Assembly (NCBI GenBank): GCA_921293015.1
Contig: OV121087.1
Location: 38,736,630 to 38,800,629 of the forward strand
Reading direction: 5' to 3'
DNA from: Phorcus lineatus
Lineage: Eukaryota > Mollusca > Gastropoda > Trochida > Trochidae
Length of the DNA stretch: 64,000 nucleotides
Notes under the pieces: generated by a model
The model's input: only the letters and a program-made list of their open reading frames with translations
The model's database searches: none
What the model was told of the DNA's origin: nothing
Program-made: the position numbers and the translations under genes
Shown here: piece by piece, positions 28,081 to 41,703 of the stretch
Numbering within the stretch: position 1 is the stretch's first letter
Layout: each line of letters starts with the position of its first letter

Positions 28081-28310
28081 TGGCAATGAAGATTAAAAGT
28101 TATTTCATTCACTGTGTCCGACTTGAGTTCTCACCTCCACGAGCAAGAAGCACATGTCACAAAGACCCTCCCCGGTTTCAGCTTCCCATGGGAGCTTAGC
28201 GGGTATTCTTAGACAAAGACATTAGTGTGAAGATATCATTCAACATATTGTTCTTTTTAAAATGCCAGCCTGAATTTCAAAATAGCATGGAGAAAATCCA
28301 TCTGCTCACA

Positions 28311-28770
28311 GACGAGACATTGGTGTCAACTTTCGCCGCAAGCTTTCAAACTCCCCACGACTACACATAAATATCTCTGCATGTTTTGTTTAGCTAAACT
28401 TTCAAACCATCTTTTGAAGTCAATAGTTTCTTCAACAATGCTTTGATGGCCATGTTGTAATCTGGGAGACAAACATTCGCCTTGGCGGTTACTCTCGGAG
28501 AACAACACTTCACACGATTTGACGTTACCATGGCGATACTTCACGGAACGCAATGTTCCGGCACTTGGTGCCATTAGTGATCTCTCCTTCAGGAAGCTTG
28601 GAAAAAAGACTTTTCTCACATTTACCAGAGATTTTGATCCACGCCATGTTGAGCTAATTTTGTAGGAAATGGTTAAAAACTAAAATACTTGTTAAAGATC
28701 ATACTTTATAAAAATCAACTGGCAGTTCATGCTTGTGTAAAGGGTTCGACACTGTTTCCTTGGCAACCAT
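28311..28770 (-). promoter_or_regulatory. CpG-richer island with RFX X-box, candidate promoter and first exon
   Basis: A perfect X-box palindrome GTTTCCTTGGCAAC lies at 28754-28767, and a weaker one, GTTACCATGGCGAT, at 28524-28537. X-boxes bind RFX factors and in animals often sit just upstream of cilia genes (established). About 105 bases downstream on the minus strand is ATGGCGTGG at 28648, opening 40 codons (MAWIKISGKCEKSLF...) before a stop. A different minus frame is open from 28619 to 28326, and a good donor (TCT|GTGAGC) follows at about 28313. CpG is clearly denser than in the flanks. No frame joins start to donor without a stop, so the exon may be untranslated, or the whole may be a decayed insertion. 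The direction and the existence of a transcript are inferences. Confidence 0.35.
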
Positions 28771-30544
28771 GCTTGACGATGAGTCTTGATACAAAAATAT
28801 TGTGTGATGTTTGTTTAGGAATTGTTCACGAAAAGACATTGTTGAAATTATATACCTGAAATTGAATAGCTCGGCAAATTACAAAAAAAAGATCATCTAG
28901 TATATTATCATAAACATAACATGCAATTTCGTGACACCTTTACACATTATTTTAATGGGAGAAAGGTGTTGTGCACTGAATAAATCCTTCACATAAACTA
29001 CTTAAATGAAGCTATATGATGCAATTCCCAATATGAATAGAAATCTCAAAAATAATTTTGTTTTTTTATTCTTCGACAGGTGTCTCTTCAGGATAACTCA
29101 GGGAGTCGTTAACATGGGACATTCATGAATATTTCATTATTTCTTTTAGTATCAATATCAAATCCTCATAAAGCTTGCCATATGCATAATAGCAATTAAT
29201 CTTTGACATATATCTTTGAAGATGAAATTACATGAATATATTAGTTTATCCATATCTACTTATACTTATACTTGAACTTATTTCCAATTTTTCATTATAT
29301 AAAAAGCAATCCTTTTTGGAAATCTAGTGTTATCTCATCTATGAAAGCTTGTATAACTTTTGCATTTTGAAGATGACTTGAACAAATTATCTTCAAACTC
29401 GGAATTCAGTGAATACAAATGGTTGCAAAGGTACAAAAGTTATGTAAATATACTTAAGCAATTGAGAGATATCATAAACTGACAGAAACAAACAACTTCT
29501 GTCCAAAGACTTAAAGAACTTACAGATATCATAAACTTAGGAAACAAAATGAGGCTGATTAATTCATCCATTTTCTAAACAAATTAAAAACTAATGAACT
29601 TCTCTATCAACTTGAAATGACAAGATATAAATTAACACAAATCATCATTAAACTACATCAACAGATTATATCATTGAGAAAGAAATATAGAGGAAACCTA
29701 CTGCATAAATGTGATTAAACTAACCTTTCGATAAATTTCAATGCTCATTGATTAACTACATACCTGTATCTATCACTTACTGATTATAATTAACAACACT
29801 GAAGCGACTCTACAAGCAAGAAGTTTTACATGAATTAACTATGTTCAAGCACAATTGTTTGATATCAAAGAATGCCCATTGTTCTAGATATCATAATGAT
29901 ATGCTCTTGACGCTTTTCATCTCTCTGACATGGTCCAGATATCATTGCTTTCAAATGGAGTTCATTGTTCTAGTACAATAATGAATATAATCTACAATCT
30001 TTCCCCAAATGTCTTTTTCTAATGCTGGATTGTCTATATATTGTAGGGATATCATTGTTTCCATCAATTGGTGTTCATTGTTCAAATAGAGAATAATCTC
30101 AAAGGCACTTTCCCCAAGTGTTTATTTCTACCTCGATGTCCTCAGTGTCAAAGATATAAAACAATAACTATCATAGAATATTGATTATCTCTGATGTTTA
30201 TATTTGCATGAAAATAATCCATTGAGAAATACAAGCAATAAAATTAATGTCACACATCATTTTGTACAGCATTTCCCAGGATACAGTAATAATTACAGAT
30301 TAAATATTTACTATATTCTATCAGATAAAGGAAATTGGATGTTACTTCATACTCCATGACATTTTACATTAACCTTGAGGTAAAATGTCATTTTAGAACA
30401 CAAAAAAATGTCATTGATTTATACATAAGTGTAAAATATTTTGATATGACAGATCATGTCTAATTTATGGAAGGTACCTTAATTCATATGAGCATCTCTT
30501 TTAAACTGTTTGCATAATTATAAATATTAATTAATAGCAACCTT

Positions 30545-30898
30545 CCTGATGGTTATGTTATCATAGTCCAATTTTATTTCCTCAAATTTCCCCAAATAAA
30601 TATATCTTTATATCAAATGCATAATCTTGAGACATCTCATTACTCAAACCAATTATCAATAGTCGTTGAAGAAAGTATCAAGTGTCTAGTATAAACTGTT
30701 GACGGCCATTTTAGTGTGAACACCTTTTAACTGGTTAAGGGTTATAGGGTTAATGGATTTGCATAGCTCAACCAAACATATTACGTTCATTTGAGAACCG
30801 ATTTTTTTAATAAAAAAGATTGCCTAGCAATTAGGTACATCTATTTTTGTTGCCATAAGATCACTGTGTATACCTCAAAACATGCTACTGCCCTTTAA
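30545..30898. mobile_element. Family A MITE relic, left end decayed
   Basis: The right end, inverted, reads TTAAAGGGCAGTAGCATG and ends in TTAA at 30895-30898. Internal blocks (ACATCTCATTACTC, GACGGCCATTTTAGTGTGAA, AATGGATTTGCATAGC) align with the copies at 49424 and 58653. The left terminus could not be located precisely; the start given is where similarity begins. Confidence 0.55.
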
Positions 30899-30999
30899 TG
30901 TAACAAAAAAATTCATATTTTTTTTCCAAACTGACATAGTTAACACACACCCAAAGAAGATAACAATGTTTCTATAAAGGTTCCCATTCTAGATTTGAA

Positions 31000-33920
31000 T
31001 GCTTTGACAATTTGTATCCAAAAAACAAAATAACCTCATACCATGTTGACATATACAATATATAACCTAAAGTGGTTACACATCTACTACATCAAACTTG
31101 TCAAACCTATACAACTTGAGAGACCCATTCATCAAGTGGAAAAATTGGTCAAAAATTTCTGCACATTGCAGACAAGTTCAGGATGACATTTGTTTGGACA
31201 TGGAAAATATAATTTTTTTATCTTCTAGATTATTAAAATTGATTCTGATCAAACAAATATATCACTATTTTGTTTTCATTATATATCCTTTTTTGATGTC
31301 ATACAAATCTACATGAAAAAGGCAGTCATGTTTCAACATTTCTAAAAAACATTTAAATGCAGATACAGAAAAAAGGACTATATTTCAATGTAAAGGCATG
31401 TTTTCTTGCTAATGTCAATCTTTTCAATGTCAAAACGTAATCAAATGTGGACAATGAATAAATAATATGATTACCATGTAACTGTCATTCGATACTTTCT
31501 AAGCTGTTGACAACAATGTCATTTGATTCTTGTATGTCTTCTTTCTTACCATACCAAAGATGTCTTGAAAGATTTTTTTAAACAATACTATTTCAAAGAA
31601 ATTACACTTTGCAAAAATCTGAGTCTATATGAGAGGACTGAAAGTCATGGCTTTCATATGATAAAATATTTCAGCTTCACATGACAAAAGGCCAAGTTTA
31701 GTTCGCTAGGAGGCTCTTCAAATCTCTTACAGTGTAGTACAGTGTATTACAAAAAATATGTCGCCTGTCACCATTTCAAAACCACATGACCAACTGAAAG
31801 CCAATTTTGACCAATGAAATGACAAAGCAAGCAGATGCGCAATTGGAAACAATGTCAATCATTCCAAGTTGCCCCCATATTTGATGTGATGTTTGCATGT
31901 GAGGAAGCTCGTTAAGCAGAACACCTGAGGAATACCTTGTCCAGGTAACTAACAGGTGCCCTGTATACTATACAGGTGCAGGATTGGTGCTCTATTTATC
32001 CCTTATCCCTTATGAGACAACAGATGGTTATTGGGATAATGTGCATTGTGAAGTTAATAACAAGAATTTGTTGGTATAGCTCCTGAACTGCCTTCTTCTT
32101 CAATTTAGGTTCAAAAGGAAGAAAAATAATGCATTATGGTAAAAATTGTATACATATCATAACGTCAGATGGTAATTTGGGCAAAATGTATTTTAAACAA
32201 AATATAGGACTTTTTTGACAAGCTTTCTGATTTGTATTTGGAAAGACATCACACAACAAGTGTTCATTGACAAATCCTGTATCTTGATGACAGATGTACA
32301 TGGGATCAGCAAGTAACAAAATGGTCAAATTTGATGCAACATTTAAAAAAAAATTTTTTTATTGATTCTTTAGTTTGATACAAATACTACATTATATAAT
32401 ATTATAATCTTCATATAAATAACATGTGTAAATTGTAGCTGATATATTATAAGCTTAGTATATTACATGAACAGTAGGATAAGTTAATATATGAAAGAGA
32501 TATGACAAATATATGGAGAGGCCTTAGGAATGATTATGGATCAAATATTGGGAATAGTGGGAACCACTTATCTGTTAACTGAGCAAAATTATCATTTCTT
32601 TTGGATATGACTTTTTCAACAGTGTAAATATCTTTCAAAATTTTGATAAAATTTTTCAAGTTTGGATTTAATTTCTTCAATTTTGTAATATAAATATATC
32701 TTTTATCTAAAAAAAGGATATGAACTAGCAATGGTTTATTTCCATTGAATCCAAATTTGATTCAACATTAATTTCATATACAAATACAGACAGCGACAAT
32801 CCCCTCTCGCTCAACCTTCCCCTCCCCCTTCTCCAAACAACTCCTCTCTTATCATTCATTGTCTTCCTCCTTTCGTCGTGCAAAATCTTACTCTTTTCTG
32901 GCTCATAATATTTTTACTTGACAACTTGCTAAAATGAAAGTAACTATCCTGCTTTCTATTTAAAGAATCAACCCCAAGGACCCCTAGCGTTGTTGGTCGG
33001 GGTGTCACATGTGAATTTGTGACGGCAATTGTTTCCTTAATAGGAAAAACAACAACAAACATAACAAAAATCAGTTGCAAAAGAAAGTACTCAGTGGAGA
33101 AATGTACTGATACAGATATTGAATACATTCAATCATCAGATAGTTATACAGCTCACAAGTCAAACATCACACGTGGGTCAAGAGGTCAAGCAGGAAAATT
33201 TTATAAGGAATATCCACCAAAAGGAGGAATGACAAGACATGGACAGAGGTAAATGGTCAGTCTATCATCTTCAAACACTGGTCAGCAGGTCAGCATGAGT
33301 CGTTCAAGGCCAATCTTTAGGAACATGCCAAAAATCTCTGCCAAGAATCTGACTATCACTAGCACATTGTTCACTTTGGACGTCTGCTTTTACGAAGGTC
33401 ATGGTCACAATGTCGTTTATGCCAGAACTTATTTGTAAGAAGAACATTGTCAACTAATTAAATGTTTGCTTCTTCAGTTATTCAGTTAACAAAATCTAGA
33501 TTTTATCCCTACAGCTTGAATGAAACCCTCATTAATGTTCTGCGCAGTCATAGTATTCATTTCAAACTTGCAAGGTTTGATTGTAGTTACCAATGCATTC
33601 AAAATATGATATGGCTACTATGTAAGCCTGTAAAGGTAGGGTAAAACAGGATTAAGTTAGACATATTTATTGAAAAGACCTATATTTTCTTGAAAATGCA
33701 TGAAATTTCAAAAGAAGGATTCATATAAATAATCTTGCAAAGTATGAAAATCTAATGGCCACAATATTAATTTTTAAAAATCAAACTAACATCAACATGA
33801 TATTGGCAGAAAAGCAAAGTTTCAACAATTCTACAAAATGAATTTTAAAATCTAACTATTTAAGTCATTATTTTCCAATTCAGAGGAAAAAGGCCAAAAC
33901 AGCAATATCATCCTTGATGC
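31000..33920. other. Intron-like stretch with no supported gene
   Basis: A plus-strand frame at 33019-33252 ends at a donor-like AG|GTAAAT, but its acceptor is unclear. The rest is AT-rich unique sequence. Confidence 0.4.
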
Positions 33921-33931
33921 TTGGTTGACAT

Positions 33932-34465
33932 CAATCTAGTTAAAACTAGATGTATTGATTCGTCAATACATCTAGAGAAATACAGGCCTATTCCGTGTCG
34001 AGCAGGCGCGAACATCAGCCAATCAAAAGAGAGCTGGTCCAGCTCTTCGAATCGCGGGTCAATGCGATTGTTTCGCCGTTCTTAAGCACCTCGATTACAA
34101 AATCCGAATGTTACCGATGTTTCGTAATGAAAATATGATGACTGCATAAATTCTGTGCAGATAATATTGACGGGATATTTTTGGGTTGTTTATTTGGTCA
34201 TTTGTGCAAAAGTAAATCAACAAATTAGTTTAAACAATGACAAAATAAGTTTTTAAAGCTAAATATAGACAAACGTAGGGTAAACGTCAGCATGTGACAT
34301 TGACCGAGAAGCTAAGGAAACCCGCCTTTGATTGGTTGGAAGCTGTCTTCCTGCCTTCATTTTATTGGTCGGTTCAAAATTAGTCAAAGGTCAGCTGAAC
34401 ATGACCTCAATCAGTAATTCTCTAGATGTATTGACGAATCAATACATCTAGTTTTAACTAGATTG
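33932..34465. mobile_element. 534-bp non-autonomous element with 48-bp perfect terminal inverted repeats
   Basis: The left end 33932-33979 and right end 34418-34465 are perfect inverted repeats of 48 bp, beginning CAATCTAGTTAAAACTAG. Within each arm, CTAGATGTATTGA and TCAATACATCTAG flank a 4-base loop, so each terminus is itself a hairpin. A 9-bp direct repeat GGTTGACAT flanks the element (33923-33931 and 34466-34474). The interior is CpG-richer than the surroundings and has no coding frame. Nine-base duplications with long inverted repeats are typical of Mutator-like elements; that class assignment is an inference. Confidence 0.88.
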
Positions 34466-34474
34466 GGTTGACAT

Positions 34475-37400
34475 ACAATCAAAACCAGCATGTATATCAT
34501 TTCAACCAACGGGACTACTACTTATACCTTTAGGAATACTACTAGATGGACAACTGATTATAATTAAGTGACCTGAAATACTACTTGAGGGGCAACTGAT
34601 TTTGACTTAGTGACCTGGTTGTATTTGAAGTCACTCAAGTGTCAAGTCCTTAATCTGGACGCTTACAGTGCCTTATTGTGGAAAAGTGTGCTTTACGGAC
34701 AATAAACAAAATCCAAGCAAAAACCTCTTCTTCCCAGAAAAATCAATTTAGTACCAGCTCTTTCAGCTTTGATATGAATAACTGTGAACCTTTGTAAGGT
34801 GGATCATTATAAGGATTATTACCAGAAATTGCATAAAATCATGATAAATTCCTTTTTTTTAAATATTTGTAAATAGGTATACGTGTTGAAAGGAATTAGA
34901 CAAAGAGTTTTTGGGGGGATATATAACACTGCGATAGAATATACAAGTGGCATAAGCAAATCAAATTATACCACTTATTCATAATGGAAATAATAATTGA
35001 TATGTTCCCATTTACTCTAATATATAGAGTTTCATGGTTATATTAATGTAAATATTACAAAAATATTGGTAATTTTAGGTGGACAATAATATTTATGTTC
35101 CTGATATGGTTGTTATGATTTTCCGCTTACTTGAACATATATTTTTAAGTTTTCTATGAACATACATATTTTATAAATGTTTAAAAACAATCTAGATGTA
35201 TCTCGAATTTATTTAACCAGAGTTTAATTAGTTTAACTAAAAAGGCTTCATCTAAAGGACAAATGTATCATTTCTATGCATTACTTATATTAAGGCTCGT
35301 GAAGTAGATATTCTAGTACTGTTTCTCCTGTACATTAAGTGCAAATGTCTGTAGCTTTATACAGACTAGAGAGAAGAACAAATTACAAGCCTGAGGGGAA
35401 ATAACATCAACTATGCTTAAGTAGAAGTGCCCTTGTAGCCAACCTTAAAAATAAATGAGAATTCCAAGGATATGTCAGAAAAGAACAATATGTTTCCCTA
35501 AAAATTATACATAGAACGTAGTCAGCACTTGACTATTTGAGTGGCTCAATTTAATATACCACAAAATAATCTAGAATATGTAAAAATGGACACTTGAAAC
35601 ATAACATGAAATATGGTTTATTTTGAATATTTGTTTTTAAAAATTATACTAAAATAGTTACATGCAACATAATTATTATCGGATACAGGAAAAAATATTT
35701 ATTATAAATTATGAAACAAATTCATAAAAAATAAGTGTATGTAAATAAAAGCACACCTTTTCTCAGGCTCTTTTCTTAAAAAATCAGTTTCCAAAATATG
35801 AACATGAATTCATCAGACACTGCTTCAAAATCAAATATTTGTTGAGTTTTGATATTGAATCTACACCAACTTTGATTGCTTTGCAAGAAAACATTGTTAT
35901 TGAAAGATTTAAAACTTCACAAAAGCTTATTACATGTAAGCGTGATTCAACACAATAAAACTGTTACTTTGACTATTACATAACATAAAGACTAACAAAA
36001 AACCTCATGAGTCTGGTTACGAGAATTCAAACGGATACTGTAACAATAACCTCGATAAATATTGACTTTATGGGACGATAATTTTCACTTCATTGAATTT
36101 TATCTTGACAACACTAACATGAAATGTGCAGATGATACATAATGTGAATTTTGTTGCAAAATGAAAATGGGGTGAGGTGAGGTGAGGTGATTTGGGGTTC
36201 AAAGCCGCTTTCAAGAGTATTTCACTTTTATCAGGGCTTCTAGTATTATTGCAGGGAGAAACCCCACAACAACATTATGGCTGTCCATTGCGGTGAAACC
36301 TTCGAGCATCGGCTGTAACTACCGAACCATGGGTGGTACTGTGCTGAAATTCAATGAAGCATTGCACCCAAATCTTACTGCATTGAAACCGTTCTCTACA
36401 GCAGACAAAGTTGATAAGTGGGATTCAAACCACAGACGTCTTGATCCTAAGTCAAACGTGCGGACCACTATGCTATTCCGCCCCCCAAAATGAAAATGAA
36501 TTTGAAATAAAGAATCATGAATATAATATAATATCATATATATAATTAAATATTTAATTCATAAGTCTACTTTATATTCATACATGAATATATTTATGTT
36601 TGTAATATTCAATAAATTTTATGAATAGATTTCATAAACATTTTCAACACTGAATAGCAAATGTAATGATACTATCACCATGACAACAGTATTTTCTGCT
36701 TGCCTGATGCAAAGAATTAATTGACACCTTTGGCTATGTTGCAACATTGACAAGGTAATGCAAGGTACAAAAGAAGATTAACTTTGTCTCAATACATGAA
36801 AGAATAAAGGTGACCCATAAATATCTGATTTATTATTTTCCGAAAATATTAGTTGTAAATCTTGCATATTAACGACAAAAGACAATAAATTGGATGATGT
36901 AATTTTTCGGAATTTGAAAAACAATTGTATTATGAATATGTATGTAATCATGATAAAACTAGACTGTAAATTCAAAATATGCATAATTGTATTATCTTGA
37001 CTTCTAGATATATTTAAAGTATATTTCTGTTGCAAAAATGAAATGACAAAACTGGAAACATCAAAACTTACCAAGGTATTTACTTACTAAGTTTAATATA
37101 TTAATATCTGTATGGGTAAACATCACATTTTTTATATTTCATATTACATTTTCAAGTTTGATGTTTTGAGTGATTTGAGAATATTATCAATATATGAACA
37201 TTTTGATTAACATTTATTAAATTCAAACATAATTTATGACATGACTAATCTCAGAGCAATGTTTCAAAACTTATTGAGGATCGAGCTAGGTAATTTATAT
37301 AGAACTTTTAAGGGGGATCTAATTTAAAAACCATGTTGTTATTGGTTATCATTCATAATCATAAAAAAAATTTCAAACATTTCGTTCAACATCAATTGTA

Positions 37401-39783
37401 ATGCTTTATGAGGAATGAGCTAAGAAAAGTAAACATTGTTTAATAAGATCTTACTTTATTTAGACCTCATGAATCGGAAAGAAACCAAAATTAATGTCAA
37501 TGACAAACAAATACCTCATGAATTCGTTTCATTCCTCTGTTCCTTAATATTAGTATGAGTGACTGTTAATACAAATAAATGTCACTTTCATCCCATATAG
37601 ACATAGAAAAACCACAAAAGTGCCATGCAATGTCCTGACCTACCAGTAATGATTTACAAAAAGCCCCACTAAGACTTATTGTGTCTGGCATATGAATTCA
37701 TGACCTTATAACAGACAGAAAGCTAAGCAATTTAAATAACTCAATATTCAAAAGGTTTTAAGCTATTTAGATAACAACATGATATTCAAGACTTTTAGGC
37801 AGAAGTTACTGTTCCCCAATTATTCTTATAAAGGAATCTAAATGCAACAAAAAGAAGAAGTTTAAAATTCAGAAACTTGTTCGAGACTATAAAGTGAGTT
37901 TATATTTTTCAATGCCACAGACATATACACAATACTAAAAAATGTCTTTATTAGAATTGGCCAATGGCCTTCATAAGAAAATTCATATTGAATATGTAAA
38001 GATAACAACATTTTAATAAAAAATAACACTGAGAATTTGAAAACTTTTTTCATCAGTAATCAAATTATACTCTTCATCAATTGATCAAAATAATGTTTCT
38101 TATTTTTTCTGATATTTCCCCCCAGTGACCCATGTTTTGTCACAAAAACATATTCTTTGAAAAGTATCACTGCTTTTGATGAATAAATTGCTGAGTCACT
38201 GGGGAAAACAATTCTTATTATCATGAATTAAGTACAGTTTCATTTAGCTATCTCCTTATAAATTATCAATGCAAGGCAGTAAAAAATATAAATACATGTT
38301 TCGATATACAAAAAAAAATGCATCAAATGATACAAAAATATATCTACATCATGATTTAGGTGTATATAGACTATATAAATCATTTTATCTATAAAATATC
38401 AATCCATCCACAATCTACTAATGTTTACAATTTACAGAATGAGACACTCATTCATAAACATAATTATCAGATATCAATATGGTAAATTCAAGTATATTAG
38501 CTTAATTTGAACTCTTTAATCGCTTTGTAGAAGTTGTAGTTGTAATGAAGTATCAGATTTAATGTATTCAACTTCTTTATTAACAGAGTAACAAAGAAGT
38601 TAAATATCCATAACAGTATATAGAAAGTTGAGGGTAAGGTAAATTATACACAGTAAATGTCAAAACATTTTATATTTCATACAGCTTTGACAGACACTTG
38701 CACACATGACCAACCATTGCATTCATGATTTAAAGGTATATGTTTTTTATTTAGGGCTAATGTCTTTTGCTGTACAGGTAACTGGAGGCTACCCATCATG
38801 ACGAGGGTGTAGCTGCCAGGGTAGTTGATGGGAGGATGAGTAACATACAAGGTATGCCATTCACCTCTTACCTTTCACCTCACTCAGTTACACTATGATC
38901 ATTAAAACATCTGACATGGAGGTATAAACATTTTTGTATACATGACACATAACCTCAAGGTGTATTCATCCATAAAAGATTAGGTAAATCATTGAAAGAT
39001 GCATGTGTATCTCAACCTATAAACAAGTGCATCAAGAACTTAAGTTTTTGCATACATGAGACATAACCTCATTCGGTATGAAAGAATCAAGGGAGAGCTT
39101 CCACTTTCCAACTGCTTTTTTCTGAAAATGTAAGCAGTTTAAAGATAGGATAAAAATCTGTAACCTCCAATACCATTGTGGCAATGCATTAGATAGAAAC
39201 CTGTTGGTGGAGCAGCTGGCAATTGGGGCGGGGGTGGATTTGTGGTTAGTGATTCAAGAAACTGCCCAATTGGATTATTTGCCCAATCATTTAGGATGAA
39301 CCCTCCCTCCCTTTCAACAGGACCAAACTCCCTTATAGGAGTTTGCAACTCTTACCAGAAGACTGAATCATGGGCAATATTTTAATGAATTGCAATTAAG
39401 CATAAATTTCAAGTCTTAAATTGCAATTAATCACATTTTATTTGAGTTGTGAGATGACTTCATCTAAAAGAATGTGCTGTGTCCCTTTAATATCAATCAG
39501 GTACTTAGCTGCTTACACCTTTAAGTTACTTTGAGCAATGTTGTCAAAGGACTAATACTTCGTGGTGTAAACATTCCTTGGAAGAAAACATCACTTACAG
39601 GATACATCACGATTTTGTCCCAGTGATGACTACATAACTAATCATTGTGACATCCCGTCTACAAACTCATGTACACTATGGTGATAGAGTCTACATCTTT
39701 TGTCATTTGAAAATTGGATACAAATGAGAAGCGTGAGTTCTGGTAGTTTAAGACGTCACCAGTGAGATGTGGGAATCCAGACT
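34475..39783. other. Intron-like stretch, only SINE copy 3 recognised
   Basis: AT-rich. A GC-richer 65-base patch at 38785-38855 has splice-like borders but stops in all three plus frames. A diverged 120-base duplication with CATGA(C/G)ACATAACCTCA occurs at 38941 and 39056. Confidence 0.4.
36170..36485 (-). mobile_element. tRNA-derived SINE, copy 3 (most decayed)
   Basis: Same family on the minus strand, with many substitutions (box B reads GGTTTGAATCC) and a short deletion of the GGGGCTCGG segment next to the head. The tail carries several GGTGA/TCACC units at 36171-36190. The 13-bp duplication CAAAATGAAAATG at 36157-36169 and 36486-36498 is still perfect, although the body is the most diverged of the five. 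Confidence 0.9.
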
Positions 39784-40008
39784 GATAACATCTGTAATTC
39801 AGATTGATAACATCTGTAAATCAGATTCATAACATCTGTAAACCAGATTGATAACATTTGTAAACCAGATTGATAACATCTGTAAATCAGATTGATAACA
39901 TCTGTAAACCAGATTGATAACATCTGTAAACTAAATTGAAAACTGTAAACCAGATCGATAACCTCTGTAAACCAGATTGATAACATCTGTAACCTGATTG
40001 ATAACATC
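39784..40008. repeat. 22-bp minisatellite, about 10 units
   Basis: Ten to ten and a half units of the form GATAACATCTGTAAACCAGA plus TT run head to tail, with a few substitutions and one shortened unit near 39938. Nearly every unit holds a TGATAA (GATA-factor type) site and CATCTG (E-box type) sequence. Because 22 is not a multiple of three, the minus-strand frame cycles with a 66-base period and stays open by chance, producing a repetitive LQMLSIWF-type shadow peptide. Confidence 0.95.
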
Positions 40009-40257
40009 ACTACAATATGTGTACAAGCCCTGTATCTCTTTGTTAAGAAGTTATGTTCCAAACATTTCCCTTTTCATTTTCATCATTCCAACTTTTGAAA
40101 AGCCTTTCAAAGAGGCTAAACAACTAAATATACTGTCTTGTGATTCAAAGCATTCAGTAAAGGGTAAATGATTTCAACAATAGAGAAGTTGTTTTTAAAA
40201 AGTAATTCTTTCCTTTCACAACTAATGTTTAATCCATGCTCAATCCTCAATCCTTAT

Positions 40258-40762
40258 CTGAATATTTCACATAAAGCATTTGTTCACCTACATGTGATAG
40301 GAGTTCAATAACCACAATTTTATCCCCCCTTCCATTTACAACATATCTGTAATACTAAGATAATTGGCACAAAAACAAATCTATATCAAATGTTACCAAA
40401 GATTGGACGAATTTTAATTGCAATTCTTGTACACAAATCTTTCTTTATTATATCTGTAAGACATCCTATCTTTCATATTTATACCGGACACATACAATAT
40501 TCTTCTGTATATGTTTCACATAAAACATTTGTTCACTTTACATGTGATTAGAATTCATTAACCTCCATTTCATCATCCATTCCATTCATATATCTGTAAC
40601 ACTGAGATAATTGGTCTAGTCTTTTATAACAAATAAATACAATGTTGACAAACATAGGGGTAAGGAATTCTTCAACTCTTGTCCACACAAATCTTTCTTT
40701 TTCATTTCTAACAGACATCCAATCTTTCATTTTTATACCAAACATACAATATTCTTCTTTAT
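40258..40762. repeat. Tandem duplication, unit about 247 bp
   Basis: CTG(A/T)ATAT(G)TTTCACATAAA(G/A)CATTTGTTCAC starts the units at 40258 and 40505. Later landmarks (ACACAAATCTTTCTTT, CATACAATATTCTTCT) also recur at the same spacing. Divergence is moderate. It has no coding frame. Confidence 0.85.
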
Positions 40763-41386
40763 ATGTGGAACATACATGTACCATCTTCTGCCATGATCAT
40801 ACACATTCCATGTCTTGTCAACCAACATTGGTCAACAGCTTATACCCCACATGACCATTGTAAAGATGAACCCTCTATTCTTGAAAGCCTCAAAAGGACT
40901 TTACTCAAGCTAGGTTAAGAACCTACTCATATTTTTATCACTTCCCTATCATGTTTCTCTGACACCTAGGACCTCTTTACAGTGCAAACCGCTTGAAGTT
41001 GTGTCTCTATTGTAGTGATGGTTGTTACACACAGTAAACAGTCCTGTTAAGGTGTTCCCATACATTTTGTACCTTTGGCAAAGCAGTTAATTGTCAAGAA
41101 GTATACAACTGTCATGAATCGGTTTGAATTATGTAGATTTATTAATAAAACAGATTTCACAGAAATTCTTTAGGATTCAGATGTTGGTTTTACCTTGTTT
41201 AGAGAAGAAATAAAAAAATTATCGTTAGTAGATGGAAAATAAATATGTCACCAAACCATGCAGTTATTTTCAGGAGAAGCAGGATTTTCTAGGTTATATG
41301 ATTCAGGGAAATGACCCCAGACGCAAATATCTATAACTTCCTAATTATATTTCAGAGAGACTAATGAGGAAATTATTTTTAGTAAG

Positions 41387-41703
41387 GTGAGGTGAGGTGA
41401 GTTGGTGTTTAACGCCGCTTTCAAGATTATTTCACTTATATCGCGGCTGCTAGTATTATTGCAGGGAGAAAGCCCGCAACACTATTGTGGCTATGCATTG
41501 CGGTGAAACCTGCGAGCATCGGCTGGAACTAACGAACCATGGGTGGTACTGCGCTGAATTTCAGTGTAGCATTGTACCCAAACCTGACTGCGTGTAGAAC
41601 AGTTCTCTACTGCAGACAAAGTTGCCAAGCCCTTGGCGGGATTCGAACCACGGACCTCCTGATCCGAAGCCGAACGCGCTAACCACTGCGCTATCCCGCC
41701 CCC
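41387..41703 (-). mobile_element. tRNA-derived SINE, copy 4 (young)
   Basis: A minus-strand copy with intact box A and box B (GGTTCGAATCC) and a three-unit GGTGA tail. A perfect duplication ATTTTTAGTAAG lies at 41375-41386 and 41704-41715. It is nearly identical to the copy at 56321, so both inserted fairly recently or are close to the family consensus. Confidence 0.93.

Noticed and set aside
28326-28619. 97-codon minus frame in the X-box island
   Set aside because: It does not share a frame with the upstream ATG, and no family is recognised; kept only as part of the promoter-like island.
33019-33252. Plus-strand frame ending at AG|GTAAAT, a possible exon
   Set aside because: No convincing acceptor and no recognisable protein; opposite strand to the supported gene. 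A GGGTCA-AG-AGGTCA repeat there is probably chance.
38785-38855. GC-richer patch with CTGTACAG before and AG|GTATGC after
   Set aside because: All three plus frames contain stops, and the minus reading (THPPINYPGSYTLVMMGS) lacks paired splice signals.
39756-40061. 101-codon minus frame with a repetitive LQMLSIWF-type peptide
   Set aside because: It is the translation of the 22-bp minisatellite.
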